From positions 1 to 64,000 of the forward strand of contig JAQGOL010000028.1 of NCBI GenBank assembly GCA_028293625.1: 64,000 nt of DNA, given 5' to 3'. The position numbers and the translations under genes were made by a program. Below, piece by piece: positions 8,290 through 17,312 of the stretch. Numbering within the stretch: the first letter of the stretch is position 1; every line of letters starts with the position of its first letter. This stretch comes from Chthoniobacteraceae bacterium. Its GTDB lineage: Bacteria; Verrucomicrobiota; Verrucomicrobiia; Chthoniobacterales; Chthoniobacteraceae. The notes beneath the pieces were generated by a model that was not told the DNA's origin, ran no database searches, and worked only from the letters and a program-made list of their open reading frames with translations.

Positions 8290-10816
8290 GTGGGATGCGG
8301 CGAACGAGACCGGTTGAACCGTCTAGTTCGACCATGTCTCCGTCTTGGAGGATAAGCGTTAGGTTGCTAATAGAGACAACGGCCGGGATACCAAGCTCTC
8401 TTGCCACAATGGCGGAGTGCGACAACAGGCTTCCAAACTCAACCAACAGCCCCGCGGCGGACGGGAATAGCATGATCCAGCCAGGATCGGTGCGTTGCGC
8501 CACCAGGATCTCGCCGGGTTTGATTTCAGCTCCCCGTGGCTCAAGGATCACTCGGACGATACCGCGCACGATTCCCGGGCAGCAACCAATACCCTGGAGT
8601 TGTTCAGTCGCTATGAGAGAAGAACTATCCTTTTTTTCAGAAAGATAAGTGTTGCCGCTGTTGACCGTGCCGCGCGTTACAAAACGCTCGGACGGTGCTG
8701 TGCCATTCCTGTGCCCGTCAAATTCCGCCTGTCGCAGGGCGGCAAGTCCGCGCAGGTTCTTCCCGACCGTGGTGCCTTCCACAAACCCGAGCGCTTCCTC
8801 CACCGTGAGATTAAAAATATCCGAAGGATGATCAAGCACGCCGAGTTCGAGATAGCGTTTGCCTAGTTCCAGGAAAATCCGGCGCACGCGTCCGAAAAGA
8901 CGGGTTCTTTCAAAGCGGAGGTTTTCCCGGTCGCGAACCCTGGCGCGTGCATGTTTCAGGATCCAAAAGAAGAAAGTGCCTTTTAAAGGATTGCCGCGCA
9001 AGGCTTCCTTCACGCGCGCCTCTGTTTGGCCGCGGTGGTTATCGGCTGGAATGTGCTCTGCCGGCTTGCGTGCCGCGAGATGGCCAACGGCGCGAAATAA
9101 AGAGAGCGGATCGTCGTGGAGCGTTTTGCTTTCAAGCTTGAGTTCTTCAAGGCAGCGGTCGCCGAACTTCTCAATATAGGCATTGTAAAGGGCATTAAAT
9201 CTAGCGTGCTGGACAAGCTTGGCGTTGATCTCGCGCAGGGAACCGCGGCCTAAAAGATTGGCCAGTTCCGGAGAAAGCGCCGCCACTTCCGCCATCTCCC
9301 GGACACGCCGGGCGGGTTCAGCGCTGATCATTTCGCCTCCGGCGCAAAGCAAATCGTTTTGAAGGCTGCCATTCGCGTCGCCGCACCATTTTTGCGCTAG
9401 CCGTTTGGAGACGCCATAGAAGATCATCGCCAGGAAGTCATTGACCAGTGGCGCGTCCCATCGGGTGAGCAACTGTTTTTCCAGATCGCGATAGGCGCCT
9501 GCCAGCTGGTCCGGCCTCATTTCTTCAAGTGCCGGGCTCGGTTCCTTAAGGGAGTCATTGAGCCGGGCATGGAAACGTTTGATGTTAGCCGGAAGGCGAA
9601 GATGATTTGAAATCAGGCCGATTACCGTGCGGCCAATATCGAGTGCATCCTTTAGCTTTTCGGCTGGAGTAGAAGGGAGCTTGATGGGAAGCGCACCCTC
9701 GGGGAGCCCCTCTTTGACGCCCATCATTTGCTCCATGAACTGGCTGTTAATTTTGTAGCCCGGCAACAACGCCAATACACGATACCAGTTTAGCAGATTG
9801 TAGTAGACGCGTCCGTTGATGAGGCCGAGCATTCGCTGAAAGGTATCCCGGTTATCGGCGATCCTGGAGGTAGGGACACCCATGAGCTTGCAGAACTGCC
9901 GGTAGACCTCCTCATAGATGCCACGCGCAAATGAGAATGTGAGCGGAGTGGTGATGCCGCTGTAGCTTTCGGCAATGTTGCTGTTATCCCAGAGGTTAAA
10001 TGCGCCCGAGGGATCGACCATGTTGCGCAAGGAGGTAATTGGCCGCGATTGGAGAAGGAAAAGTTTGTCATCCTCGCGCGCCCATTCGATATCCTGCGGA
10101 ATGCCAAAGTAACGATTCGCGCGCCGCGCAAGTTCGCGAATTTCCTGTGCCTGCGGCGTCGTTAAAACGGGCGTTTCGGCGCCGTTTGATTGGGAGAGTG
10201 AAACTAGCTTGCCGGTGGAATCGATATGGTAGGTGTCAGCATTCTCCTCGCCGGAAACCAGCTTATCCCCAAGACCGCGCACAGCCGCGATCACTGTCAT
10301 ATCGCGGCGCCCGGTCACGGGGTCGGCGCCGAAAGCGACCCCGGCGCTCCCGGCATTAATCATTCGTTGTATCAGAACAGCCGGGGCACCCGTCCGCGCG
10401 GAAGAAAGGCCTCGTTCTCTTCGATAAGCGAGTACGCGCTCGCTAAATGCCGACCGCCAGACTGCGGCGACTTTGGCGGCTACTTCCGTGGCGGGAACTA
10501 AAAGGTAGCTTTCAAATTGACCGGCAAAGGAATGTTCGCTGCCATCTTCATCGAGCGCGGAGGAGCGGACTGCGAAGGTGGCCGCTTCCGGAATGGCGTT
10601 GCCTAGCGCGGCTTCGATTTCCCTGATGACTCTGGCGCAAGGAAGTGCGGGGAGGGTAGCCGCTCCATTGGCGCTGGCCTCAAAGGAGGCGGGGAGCACA
10701 ACGAACCATTCCGGGACACTAAATCCAGCTTCATGGAGTTGAGCCAGGGCGCGCGCTTTTCCGCCTAGTAATGGCGCCTGGGATGGTTCGAGTGAAAAGG
10801 CAATGAATTCGGACAT
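8282..10816 (-). CDS. PEP-utilising ATP-dependent phosphotransferase, rifampin phosphotransferase (RPH)-like
   Basis: The ATG at 10816 gives 844 residues; a TTG six bases upstream is less likely. Domain order: an ATP-grasp pyruvate-phosphate-dikinase domain (residues 1-265; GGKARALAQLHEAGFSVPEW, FAVRSSALDEDGSEHSFAGQ, IEWAREDDKLFLLQSRP), a long helical middle (about 280-690) of the kind that binds the substrate in RPH, and a C-terminal swivelling domain with the phosphohistidine loop GSLLSHSAIVARELGIPAVV. There is no TIM-barrel PEP-binding domain after the histidine domain, so this is not a PEP synthase or PPDK. RPH enzymes phosphorylate a hydroxyl of a small molecule with ATP, giving AMP and phosphate. 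The substrate is presumably an intermediate of this operon's pathway. Confidence 0.78.
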   Translation of the reverse strand: MSEFIAFSLEPSQAPLLGGKARALAQLHEAGFSVPEWFVVLPASFEASANGAATLPALPCARVIREIEAALGNAIPEAATFAVRSSALDEDGSEHSFAGQFESYLLVPATEVAAKVAAVWRSAFSERVLAYRRERGLSSARTGAPAVLIQRMINAGSAGVAFGADPVTGRRDMTVIAAVRGLGDKLVSGEENADTYHIDSTGKLVSLSQSNGAETPVLTTPQAQEIRELARRANRYFGIPQDIEWAREDDKLFLLQSRPITSLRNMVDPSGAFNLWDNSNIAESYSGITTPLTFSFARGIYEEVYRQFCKLMGVPTSRIADNRDTFQRMLGLINGRVYYNLLNWYRVLALLPGYKINSQFMEQMMGVKEGLPEGALPIKLPSTPAEKLKDALDIGRTVIGLISNHLRLPANIKRFHARLNDSLKEPSPALEEMRPDQLAGAYRDLEKQLLTRWDAPLVNDFLAMIFYGVSKRLAQKWCGDANGSLQNDLLCAGGEMISAEPARRVREMAEVAALSPELANLLGRGSLREINAKLVQHARFNALYNAYIEKFGDRCLEELKLESKTLHDDPLSLFRAVGHLAARKPAEHIPADNHRGQTEARVKEALRGNPLKGTFFFWILKHARARVRDRENLRFERTRLFGRVRRIFLELGKRYLELGVLDHPSDIFNLTVEEALGFVEGTTVGKNLRGLAALRQAEFDGHRNGTAPSERFVTRGTVNSGNTYLSEKKDSSSLIATEQLQGIGCCPGIVRGIVRVILEPRGAEIKPGEILVAQRTDPGWIMLFPSAAGLLVEFGSLLSHSAIVARELGIPAVVSISNLTLILQDGDMVELDGSTGLVRRIPHE

Positions 10817-10822
10817 GATCAA

Positions 10823-11728
10823 TTACTGGCAGAGAGTGCGGATGAGCATTGGGACAGCGCCGAGAGCCAGATACATGGTGAGCGTCCAAACTCCGGCGAA
10901 CAGTTCGAAGCGTTTCCCGCTTTTGGGTGACCGCAAAAACGAGAGAGAAATAATCAGCGCCAATCCGACCAGAAGCGTGAGGAGCAGCAAGATGGGCCGG
11001 GCAAAGCTGATATGGGTGGCGGCAATGGAAGCGCTTGCAGCGGTTGCCACCAGGATAAGCAGCCAGGCGCGGATCGACGTGGCGGCGCCCCATTGCGCGC
11101 TGTAGGTTGGCACCCCGGGTTCTTCATCCTGAGGTGCGCGGATTTTGCGTCCGATCTCAATGACGATGCCGTTGAAAAAGCTGACAATTAAAAACCAGAT
11201 CAGCCCGCGTGGCAATGAAGCGCCGGCCACGGTCCAATCGCATGCGGTGGCGTATAGATCGACCAACGGCATGATGAGCATGTGAGTCCAAAGATAGGTG
11301 ACTGGCCGGGCTTTCAGCCAATCGCGCGCAAAGAACTCCTGGGTCATCAAAAAGAGGTAGGCCCACGCGATGGCAAGCACCCAGATCAGCGCCGGTTTAA
11401 GCCAAAGCGCGAGGCCCGCTTGAATCGCCGCCGTGAGCGCCCATAGCCAGCCAAGTTCCCGGAGGCTGATCAGTCCGCGCGGGACGGGCCGGTAAGGGCG
11501 GTAAAGCGAATCCTCTTCGAAATCTTTAAATTCATCGGCAATGCGAAGCTGAAGAAAAAAGAAGAGCGAAGTAATGAAGGCGACCAGGCAGGAGCGCCAA
11601 TCGGGGAAATGAATGCTGCCGCGCAGGAGGGCCGAGAAGCTCACGGCGGATAAGCTGAACGCGGCTATGAGCGGTCCATGGGCGAGGATTGGGAAACGCT
11701 CGCGTTGATAGATCCACCATTTGTTCAT
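10823..11728 (-). CDS. UbiA superfamily prenyltransferase
   Basis: A 301-residue integral membrane protein with about eight to nine helices. The first Asp-rich motif is intact: LRIADEFKDFEEDSLYRPYR then PVPRGLIS, which holds the Mg-diphosphate Asp residues and the basic loop. The second motif region reads EIGRKIRAPQDEEPGVPTYS, with the acidic cluster and the tyrosine-serine end. This type attaches a prenyl diphosphate to an acceptor in the membrane. The gene follows HMG-CoA reductase with an ATGA overlap (11725-11728) and precedes the phosphotransferase by six bases. The acceptor cannot be read from the sequence; quinone, haem or chlorophyll genes are not adjacent, which argues against a routine role in those pathways. 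Confidence 0.83.
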   Translation of the reverse strand: MNKWWIYQRERFPILAHGPLIAAFSLSAVSFSALLRGSIHFPDWRSCLVAFITSLFFFLQLRIADEFKDFEEDSLYRPYRPVPRGLISLRELGWLWALTAAIQAGLALWLKPALIWVLAIAWAYLFLMTQEFFARDWLKARPVTYLWTHMLIMPLVDLYATACDWTVAGASLPRGLIWFLIVSFFNGIVIEIGRKIRAPQDEEPGVPTYSAQWGAATSIRAWLLILVATAASASIAATHISFARPILLLLTLLVGLALIISLSFLRSPKSGKRFELFAGVWTLTMYLALGAVPMLIRTLCQ

Positions 11729-12999
11729 GGCTGGGTTCCCCGTGCCAGTTTTGCGTGGGCACCTGTGAATTGATGGGCGCTGAGTGCGGCGATGATTGAG
11801 ATTTCACCGGCAAGCGCCAGTGCGGCGGCTACTTCGGCAAAGGCCCGGGCGTGCCCGGTGCCATTCAAACCGAGCAGTTCCAAACAAGCGGATTGACTTG
11901 GCAGCTTGGTACCGCCGCCCACCGTGCCGACAATCAGGTTGGGGAGAGTAACCGCGGCATAGAGACTGTTATCCGGGAGCGCTTCGAACCTTGTAATTCC
12001 AACGGCTGACTCGGAAACGCAGGCGGCATCCTGGCCCGTGGCAATGTAAAGGGCAGCCAGACCGTTTGCGTAATGGCCCTGGACGCCGATGGTGCCGCTA
12101 AGGACGCCGCCAAGCGCCGACATGCGCCAGTAGTTTTCCATGGCACGCGCCGTTGTATGAAGCCGTCGCGCGATCAGTTCGGCTGACAGGTTTACTTCCG
12201 CTGAAATTTTTCGGCCGCGCACCGATTGAAACGATTGGGCGCTGGCTTTCTTGTCGCCGGAGAAGTTGGATTCGACAAAAAAGTAGTCGGGAGTTACGGG
12301 GGTATGCACCTTGATAAAATCGCAGATGGCCTGGGTGGCAATGGTCACCATGTTTTGACCAGCCGCATCCCCTGTAAGAAACTCAAAGTTAAGGTAGACA
12401 TGATTGCCTTCCACGGTCACCCGCATATCGGCAAGCTTGCCGTGCCGGGTAGTCGCTTCGGCTTCTATTTTGAACGCGTCGATTTGGGAAAGCGCCCATG
12501 TAATAAAAACGCCGACGTCAATCAGCGACTTGAATGCAAATCCCGGAGCGCGGCTGACTCCTTCCGCCAACAGTAACGCGGTGCATCCTCCCGACTCGCT
12601 AATGACAATGGCCCCTCTGTGATAGGAGGCAACCAGCGCGGCTTCCGTGGTTGCCAGCGGGAGGTAGTAATCGCCCTGCGCATGAAGTCCGTTGACGCGC
12701 AGCGGCCCGGCGATTCCAACCGGGATTTTTACGGTGCCGATGAAGTTCTCAATGTTGCCACCGTAAGCCGCGTGCCGTTCACGCGTTTTCGGATCAAACA
12801 ATTCATCCCTGCACTGGTTGGAGTTTGGAAGAAGCTTCCATCGGCGCTCGACCGCCTCGGGGTTGCTTAAAGAAGCGCCCGGCACACGCGGCGGCAGCTT
12901 GGTTGTCTTGCTACTAAGAAGATTCCTGAGCGTTTCCTCCGTGGCATCTTCGAACATCCGCTTGAGATGAGCGCCGACACTTTGTGAATTCGTTGGCAT
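11725..12999 (-). CDS. Class I hydroxymethylglutaryl-CoA reductase
   Basis: A catalytic-domain-only HMG-CoA reductase of 424 residues from the ATG at 12999; a GTG at 13020 would add seven residues. It makes mevalonate from HMG-CoA with NADPH. Clear class I signatures are ENFIGTVKIPVGIAGPL, LPLATTEAALVASYHRG (catalytic Glu), TGDAAGQNMVTIAT (NADPH and catalytic Asp), LPNLIVGTVGGGT, and the C-terminal LALAGEISIIAALSAHQF with the late catalytic His. There is no membrane anchor. It is the first gene of the seven-gene operon, with a 210-base leader containing a strong hairpin. No other mevalonate-pathway gene is in the window. Either it feeds a local isoprenoid pathway or it is a second, pathway-dedicated copy. 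Confidence 0.93.
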   Translation of the reverse strand: MPTNSQSVGAHLKRMFEDATEETLRNLLSSKTTKLPPRVPGASLSNPEAVERRWKLLPNSNQCRDELFDPKTRERHAAYGGNIENFIGTVKIPVGIAGPLRVNGLHAQGDYYLPLATTEAALVASYHRGAIVISESGGCTALLLAEGVSRAPGFAFKSLIDVGVFITWALSQIDAFKIEAEATTRHGKLADMRVTVEGNHVYLNFEFLTGDAAGQNMVTIATQAICDFIKVHTPVTPDYFFVESNFSGDKKASAQSFQSVRGRKISAEVNLSAELIARRLHTTARAMENYWRMSALGGVLSGTIGVQGHYANGLAALYIATGQDAACVSESAVGITRFEALPDNSLYAAVTLPNLIVGTVGGGTKLPSQSACLELLGLNGTGHARAFAEVAAALALAGEISIIAALSAHQFTGAHAKLARGTQP

Positions 13000-13107
13000 A
13001 AACTCGGGCGAGCGTAGCACGAAGGAGTTCCATGGCGTTTGCTTTTTTAATGGCTCATAAAAAGGCGCGTAAACAACTGGGGCCGCATGTCCATTTCACA
13101 GCTGGCA

Positions 13108-13144
13108 CATGCCTTGAACGGCGAGTGGCACCGCTCAAGGCATG
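13108..13144. repeat. Perfect 10-bp inverted repeat (hairpin) upstream of the HMG-CoA reductase operon
   Basis: CATGCCTTGA at 13108-13117 and TCAAGGCATG at 13135-13144 are perfect inverse complements, and inside them CGG pairs with CCG after one mismatch. It lies between the end of hflX (13211) and the start of the HMG-CoA reductase operon (12999). There is no T tract on either side, so it is not a standard terminator. It may be an operator, an RNA leader structure or a REP-like element. Confidence 0.6.
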
Positions 13145-13210
13145 GATCGTCATAAGCCACGCATATTCAGGCTATAAACGGCAGCATGAACTTTGAGGCG
13201 CCGCCTGGGA

Positions 13211-14527
13211 TCACTGTTCAAGGGGAGGCTGCTCGCCGACACGCCCGGTTTTGCGGTCGACAATATATTCCGAATAGTCGGCCGCAAGACGCGCGGACAG
13301 GAAAACCACGATACGGACGCCGTCGTCGAGATATTCGGTTTCGAGAATCTTCGCGGCACGATGGAGTCGGGCGACAACGTCGGCGGCGCTGCTTGGCAGA
13401 CGCAACTCATAGACAGCGGAACCGTCGGAAGCATACTCGCTGATCCGTTCCACCAAGGCGTCAATCCCAGTCCCGTTATAGATCGAAATAAACTGCGCAT
13501 CAGGAAAATGGCGGCGCAGATTGGCAATGATGGCTGGATCTTCAACCTTATCGATCTTGTTGAAGACGACGAGCATATGCTTAGGCTCGGCGCCGAGTTC
13601 CTTAAGCACCTTCATGGTCGTGTTATAGAACTCCATGACCTCGGGCTGTGACGCATCGAGAAGGTGAATCAGGAAGTCGGCAATGACGGCTTCCTCCAGG
13701 GTGGCGTTGAACGCTTCAATGAGCCGATGGGGGAGCTTGCGTACAAATCCGACGGTGTCGGTCAACAGGAGCGGCTGATTGTTGGGTAACTCAATTTTGC
13801 GAGTCGTGGTATCGAGCGTGGCAAATAGCTTGTCTTCAATAAAGACATCGGCACCCGTGAGCCGGCGAAGAAGGGATGATTTGCCTGAGTTCGTATAGCC
13901 GACAATCGCGGCATTGGGGACGGGAGTGCGCTGGCGATCTTTTCTTTGGGTGGCACGCGAGGAGCGGACCTCCTTGAGCTCGTCTTTGCAACGCAGGATG
14001 GCATTTCGGATACGGCGTTTATCCTGTTCAAGCTGCGATTCGCCTTCGCCGCGGCCGCCGATTCCGCCGCCTTGCCGAGCCAGATGTCCCCACGCCCTTG
14101 TCAGGCGGGGAAGAGAGTATTCGAGTTTGGCTAGTTCGACCTGGAGCCGGGCTTCGCGGGTCTGGGCGCGTTTGCCAAAGATATCGAGAATAACTTCCTG
14201 CCGATCGATAACGGCGACTCCGGGCGCGATTTTTTCCCAGTTTCGCTGCTGACTGGGAGTCAGATCGTTGTCGAAAATGATGACATCGAGTTTGTGTTCA
14301 AGGGCGTGCGCGGCGATCTCCTCGGCCTTGCCCGAGCCGATGAGAAATTTGGCGTGTTGTTCGCGATGAAACACGAGCATTCGTTCAATGACGGGAATGC
14401 CAAGGGTGTCGACAAGTTCTTCCAATTCCGCGAGCAGGCTTTCGGTTTCCGCCTTGGCGGAGGAATCGATATAGGCGCCGACCAGCAACGCCCGCTGCAC
14501 CATTTTGGTTTCGTGGTTATCTAACAT
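13211..14527 (-). CDS. hflX: GTPase HflX
   Basis: A 438-residue ribosome-associated GTPase that splits stalled or hibernating 70S ribosomes. The N-terminal nucleotide-binding domain contains VIIFDNDLTPSQQRNWEK and VIDRQEVILDIFGKRAQTRE. The glycine-rich linker GGGIGGRGEGESQLEQDKRR is diagnostic. The G domain has a P-loop GYTNSGKSSLLRRL near residue 211, a G3 DTVGFVRKLPHRLIEAF, and a G4 NKID. The C-terminal domain has the normal length. It stands alone on the minus strand between the HMG-CoA reductase operon and the sugar transporter. An internal ATG nine codons in is an alternative start. Confidence 0.95.
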   Translation of the reverse strand: MLDNHETKMVQRALLVGAYIDSSAKAETESLLAELEELVDTLGIPVIERMLVFHREQHAKFLIGSGKAEEIAAHALEHKLDVIIFDNDLTPSQQRNWEKIAPGVAVIDRQEVILDIFGKRAQTREARLQVELAKLEYSLPRLTRAWGHLARQGGGIGGRGEGESQLEQDKRRIRNAILRCKDELKEVRSSRATQRKDRQRTPVPNAAIVGYTNSGKSSLLRRLTGADVFIEDKLFATLDTTTRKIELPNNQPLLLTDTVGFVRKLPHRLIEAFNATLEEAVIADFLIHLLDASQPEVMEFYNTTMKVLKELGAEPKHMLVVFNKIDKVEDPAIIANLRRHFPDAQFISIYNGTGIDALVERISEYASDGSAVYELRLPSSAADVVARLHRAAKILETEYLDDGVRIVVFLSARLAADYSEYIVDRKTGRVGEQPPLEQ

Positions 14528-14578
14528 GTCTTTGGAGCATACGTGACTTGAGGAAAGGCGCTACTAATTGCAACGCAC

Positions 14579-15718
14579 TTATTCGGCGCTTCGCTGGCTC
14601 CTTTGATCCATCCAAACGGCGAGGATCAGCACGAGGCCGCGGGCGATGAATTTCTTTTCGGGTTCGACAGCGAGCAAGGTCATTCCGTTAAGGAGACAGG
14701 CCATGATCAGGGCTCCAAAAAGGACTCCGAGCACACTGCCCCGGCCACCTTTGAGGCTGACTCCTCCGATGACGCACGCCGCCACGGCATCGAGTTCCAT
14801 CAAATCGCCAATCGTGGTAGTTGAAGCGCCGCTATATGCCGTCTGCATCAGGCCGGTGATTGCCACGATGACCCCCATCATGGTGAAAGCGCCGATTGTG
14901 ACTTTTCGCACCGGGATACCCGAGATGATGGCGGCCTCTTCATTTCCTCCAATGGCATAGAGATAGCGTCCAAACGGGGTATGCCTCGTGAGGAGATAAA
15001 CGCAAAAAGCGATGGATCCGAGGATCATGGCCGGCAGCGGAATTCCTCGAAACTGGTTGGTCACAATGACAAACAAAAAGAGGAGTTGCGCGGCCATGAA
15101 GAGCTTCATGAAGCTGAGTTCCGAGTCATCGCCCGGCAGCGCATGGAGACGGCATTGGGCGTTGGCGCGGAGCCGGCTCACGGTCATGGTGGCGGTCAGG
15201 GCCGCCGCGAGCGTATACCCGGCCATCGGCGGCAGGTAATAGGTGGTCAGCAGGGAGTAAAGGTTGGATTGGCCGCCAATGACGATCGGGACCGTGCGGT
15301 TTTGAATAACCAGCCAGAAAAGCCCTTTAAAAACCAGCATGCCACCCAATGTGATGATGAAGGCGGGAATCCGCTGGCGGACAATCAGATTGCCCATCGC
15401 GCACCAAAGCAACAGCGCCACGGCCACTCCGCACGCCATGGCCGCCGGGACCGGCCACCCATGCCTGGCGACGAGCACCGCGGAAATTCCGCCGATCAAC
15501 CCGACCCCGCTTCCCGCGCTCAGGTCGATATGGCCGGGTAAAAGCACCAGAAGCATTCCCACCGCGAGCGTTGCCGTGATGGCAAAGTCGATCATCAGGA
15601 GCGACAGATTGCGCGCGCTGACAAAACCGAGATCGGGCACTTTAAGGGTGAAAAATGCGCAGATGGCAAGGAGCGCGAGGACCAATGCGAAATCGCGCAG
15701 GGAAAGTTTGGAGGTCAC
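14579..15718 (-). CDS. xylH: Sugar ABC transporter permease, xylose type
   Basis: A 379-residue permease of the BPD_transp_2 family with about ten or more hydrophobic helices. Recognisable family segments are GHIDLSAGSGVGLIGGISAV after the third helix, IPAFIITLGGMLVFKGLFW, and the conserved C-terminal cytoplasmic loop ELDAVAACVIGGVSLKGGRG. The length agrees with XylH (about 390) rather than the shorter RbsC (about 320). It is the third gene of a binding protein-ATPase-permease operon, 37 bases after the ATPase gene. Together they would import a pentose, probably xylose, across the inner membrane. No xylose isomerase or kinase is nearby. Confidence 0.87.
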   Translation of the reverse strand: MTSKLSLRDFALVLALLAICAFFTLKVPDLGFVSARNLSLLMIDFAITATLAVGMLLVLLPGHIDLSAGSGVGLIGGISAVLVARHGWPVPAAMACGVAVALLLWCAMGNLIVRQRIPAFIITLGGMLVFKGLFWLVIQNRTVPIVIGGQSNLYSLLTTYYLPPMAGYTLAAALTATMTVSRLRANAQCRLHALPGDDSELSFMKLFMAAQLLFLFVIVTNQFRGIPLPAMILGSIAFCVYLLTRHTPFGRYLYAIGGNEEAAIISGIPVRKVTIGAFTMMGVIVAITGLMQTAYSGASTTTIGDLMELDAVAACVIGGVSLKGGRGSVLGVLFGALIMACLLNGMTLLAVEPEKKFIARGLVLILAVWMDQRSQRSAE

Positions 15719-15755
15719 GGGTTCTGTGGGGCTGGAAAGATGAAGAAGGAGGGAT

Positions 15756-17291
15756 TTAAGGAGCAGCGCTGAGGGCGGCGGTCATAAGGCGTTCCTGGGT
15801 GGCTTCGGCGCGATTAAAAACACCGCCGATCCGGCCTTCCCGGAGCATCAGAATGCGATCGCTCATGCCGATGAGTTCAGGCAACTCGCTTGAAACCAGT
15901 ACGACCGCTTTACCGTCGTCGGTAAGCCGATTGATGAGCTCGTAGATTTCCAGCTTGGCTCCCACATCAATGCCGCGCGTTGGTTCATCCAAAAAAATGA
16001 CCTGCGGCTCGGAGAGGAGTGCTTTTCCCAGCACGACTTTCTGCTGGTTTCCGCCGGAGAGTTTTCCAACGGCGGCTTCCAGATTGGGTGCCTTGATCCG
16101 GAGCGAATCGAAAACCCGCGTATTGGTTTTAAATTCCCGGTTTGAATCAATGAAGCCGGCTATCGAGCCAAGGGAGGAAAGCGAGAGGTTAAAGCCAATG
16201 GATTCCTTGAGGATCAGCCCGTAGCGGCGCCGGTCTTCGCTCACCAATGCAAGCCCGCGATGGATCACCTCGGCGGGAGGCAAAAAGGGCAGTTCGCAAC
16301 CATTGAGGGTAACTTTTCCCGCGCTCCTTTTGCCCCAGGCACCAAAAAGATGCATGAGCAATTCGGTGCGTCCGGCTCCCATCAGCCCGCCGATCCCGAG
16401 CACCTCGCCCCGGCGCAGCGAAAATGAGATGTCATGCAGCGCGGCTTTGCCGGTGCGCGCATCGGTGACATGGAGATTTTCGACCTGCAACGCCATCTTC
16501 TCGGACTGCCTGCCACTTGATCGGCGCGGAAAGAGATCGGTTATTTCGCGTCCCACCATATGCCGGATCACCTCGGCTTTATTGGTGGAAGCCGTATCGA
16601 GCGTCACGACGCTGGAGCCGTCGCGGAGAACCGTGATTCGGTCGGCGATGGCGAAAACCTCCTCCAGCTTATGGGAAATATAAATGCAGGCGATTCCGCG
16701 TTGGCGCAGATCGCGAAGGATGGCGAGAAGCACCTGCACTTCGTGCTCCGCAAGGGCCGCGGTAGGCTCGTCCAGGATCAGGATGCGCGAGTTTTTGCGA
16801 AGCGCTTTGATGATTTCAACCAGCTGCTTCTGACCCACTCCAAGCTGCGTGCATTGCGCTGCGGGATCGATTTTTACATTAAAGCGGTCGATCACTTCCC
16901 GCGCCTCGCGATAAATGCGTGGCCAGTCGATCAAACTGCCCAGCCATCCCTTTTTCCCGCTCTTTGAGGGTTCATCGCCAAGAAAGATATTTTCGGCGAC
17001 CGTCATTCCATCGACCAGCGCGAGTTCCTGATAAATCACCGAAAGCCCGGCGCGTCCGGCATCGGCGATGGATGCAAATTGAACGGGGCGTTCGTCGATT
17101 TTCAATTCGCCGTCATAACTGCCATGCGGATAGATGCCGGAGAGCAGTTTGATCAGAGTCGATTTCCCCGCGCCGTTTTCCCCGCACAAAGCGTGGATTT
17201 CCCCGGGGCGCAGATCAAACGAGACATCCCTGAGCGCCACCACGCCGGGGAAGCGCTTTGTAATGCCGTGCGCGGAAAGAATCGGATTCAT
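15756..17291 (-). CDS. xylG: Sugar ABC transporter ATP-binding protein, xylose type (double ATPase)
   Basis: A 511-residue tandem ATPase typical of the CUT2 carbohydrate importers (XylG, RbsA, MglA). The first cassette has a Walker A GENGAGKSTLIKLLSG at about residue 37, a signature LGVGQKQLVEIIKAL and a Walker B ILILDEPTAAL. The second has a degenerate Walker A GGLMGAGRTELLMHLFG, a signature LSGGNQQKVVLGKAL and a Walker B VIFLDEPTRGIDVGAK. It lies 21 bases after xylF and 37 before xylH. The gene powers import of the sugar delivered by XylF. Confidence 0.9.
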   Translation of the reverse strand: MNPILSAHGITKRFPGVVALRDVSFDLRPGEIHALCGENGAGKSTLIKLLSGIYPHGSYDGELKIDERPVQFASIADAGRAGLSVIYQELALVDGMTVAENIFLGDEPSKSGKKGWLGSLIDWPRIYREAREVIDRFNVKIDPAAQCTQLGVGQKQLVEIIKALRKNSRILILDEPTAALAEHEVQVLLAILRDLRQRGIACIYISHKLEEVFAIADRITVLRDGSSVVTLDTASTNKAEVIRHMVGREITDLFPRRSSGRQSEKMALQVENLHVTDARTGKAALHDISFSLRRGEVLGIGGLMGAGRTELLMHLFGAWGKRSAGKVTLNGCELPFLPPAEVIHRGLALVSEDRRRYGLILKESIGFNLSLSSLGSIAGFIDSNREFKTNTRVFDSLRIKAPNLEAAVGKLSGGNQQKVVLGKALLSEPQVIFLDEPTRGIDVGAKLEIYELINRLTDDGKAVVLVSSELPELIGMSDRILMLREGRIGGVFNRAEATQERLMTAALSAAP

Positions 17292-17312
17292 GTCCGGAGA
17301 AGCGGACCGGTT

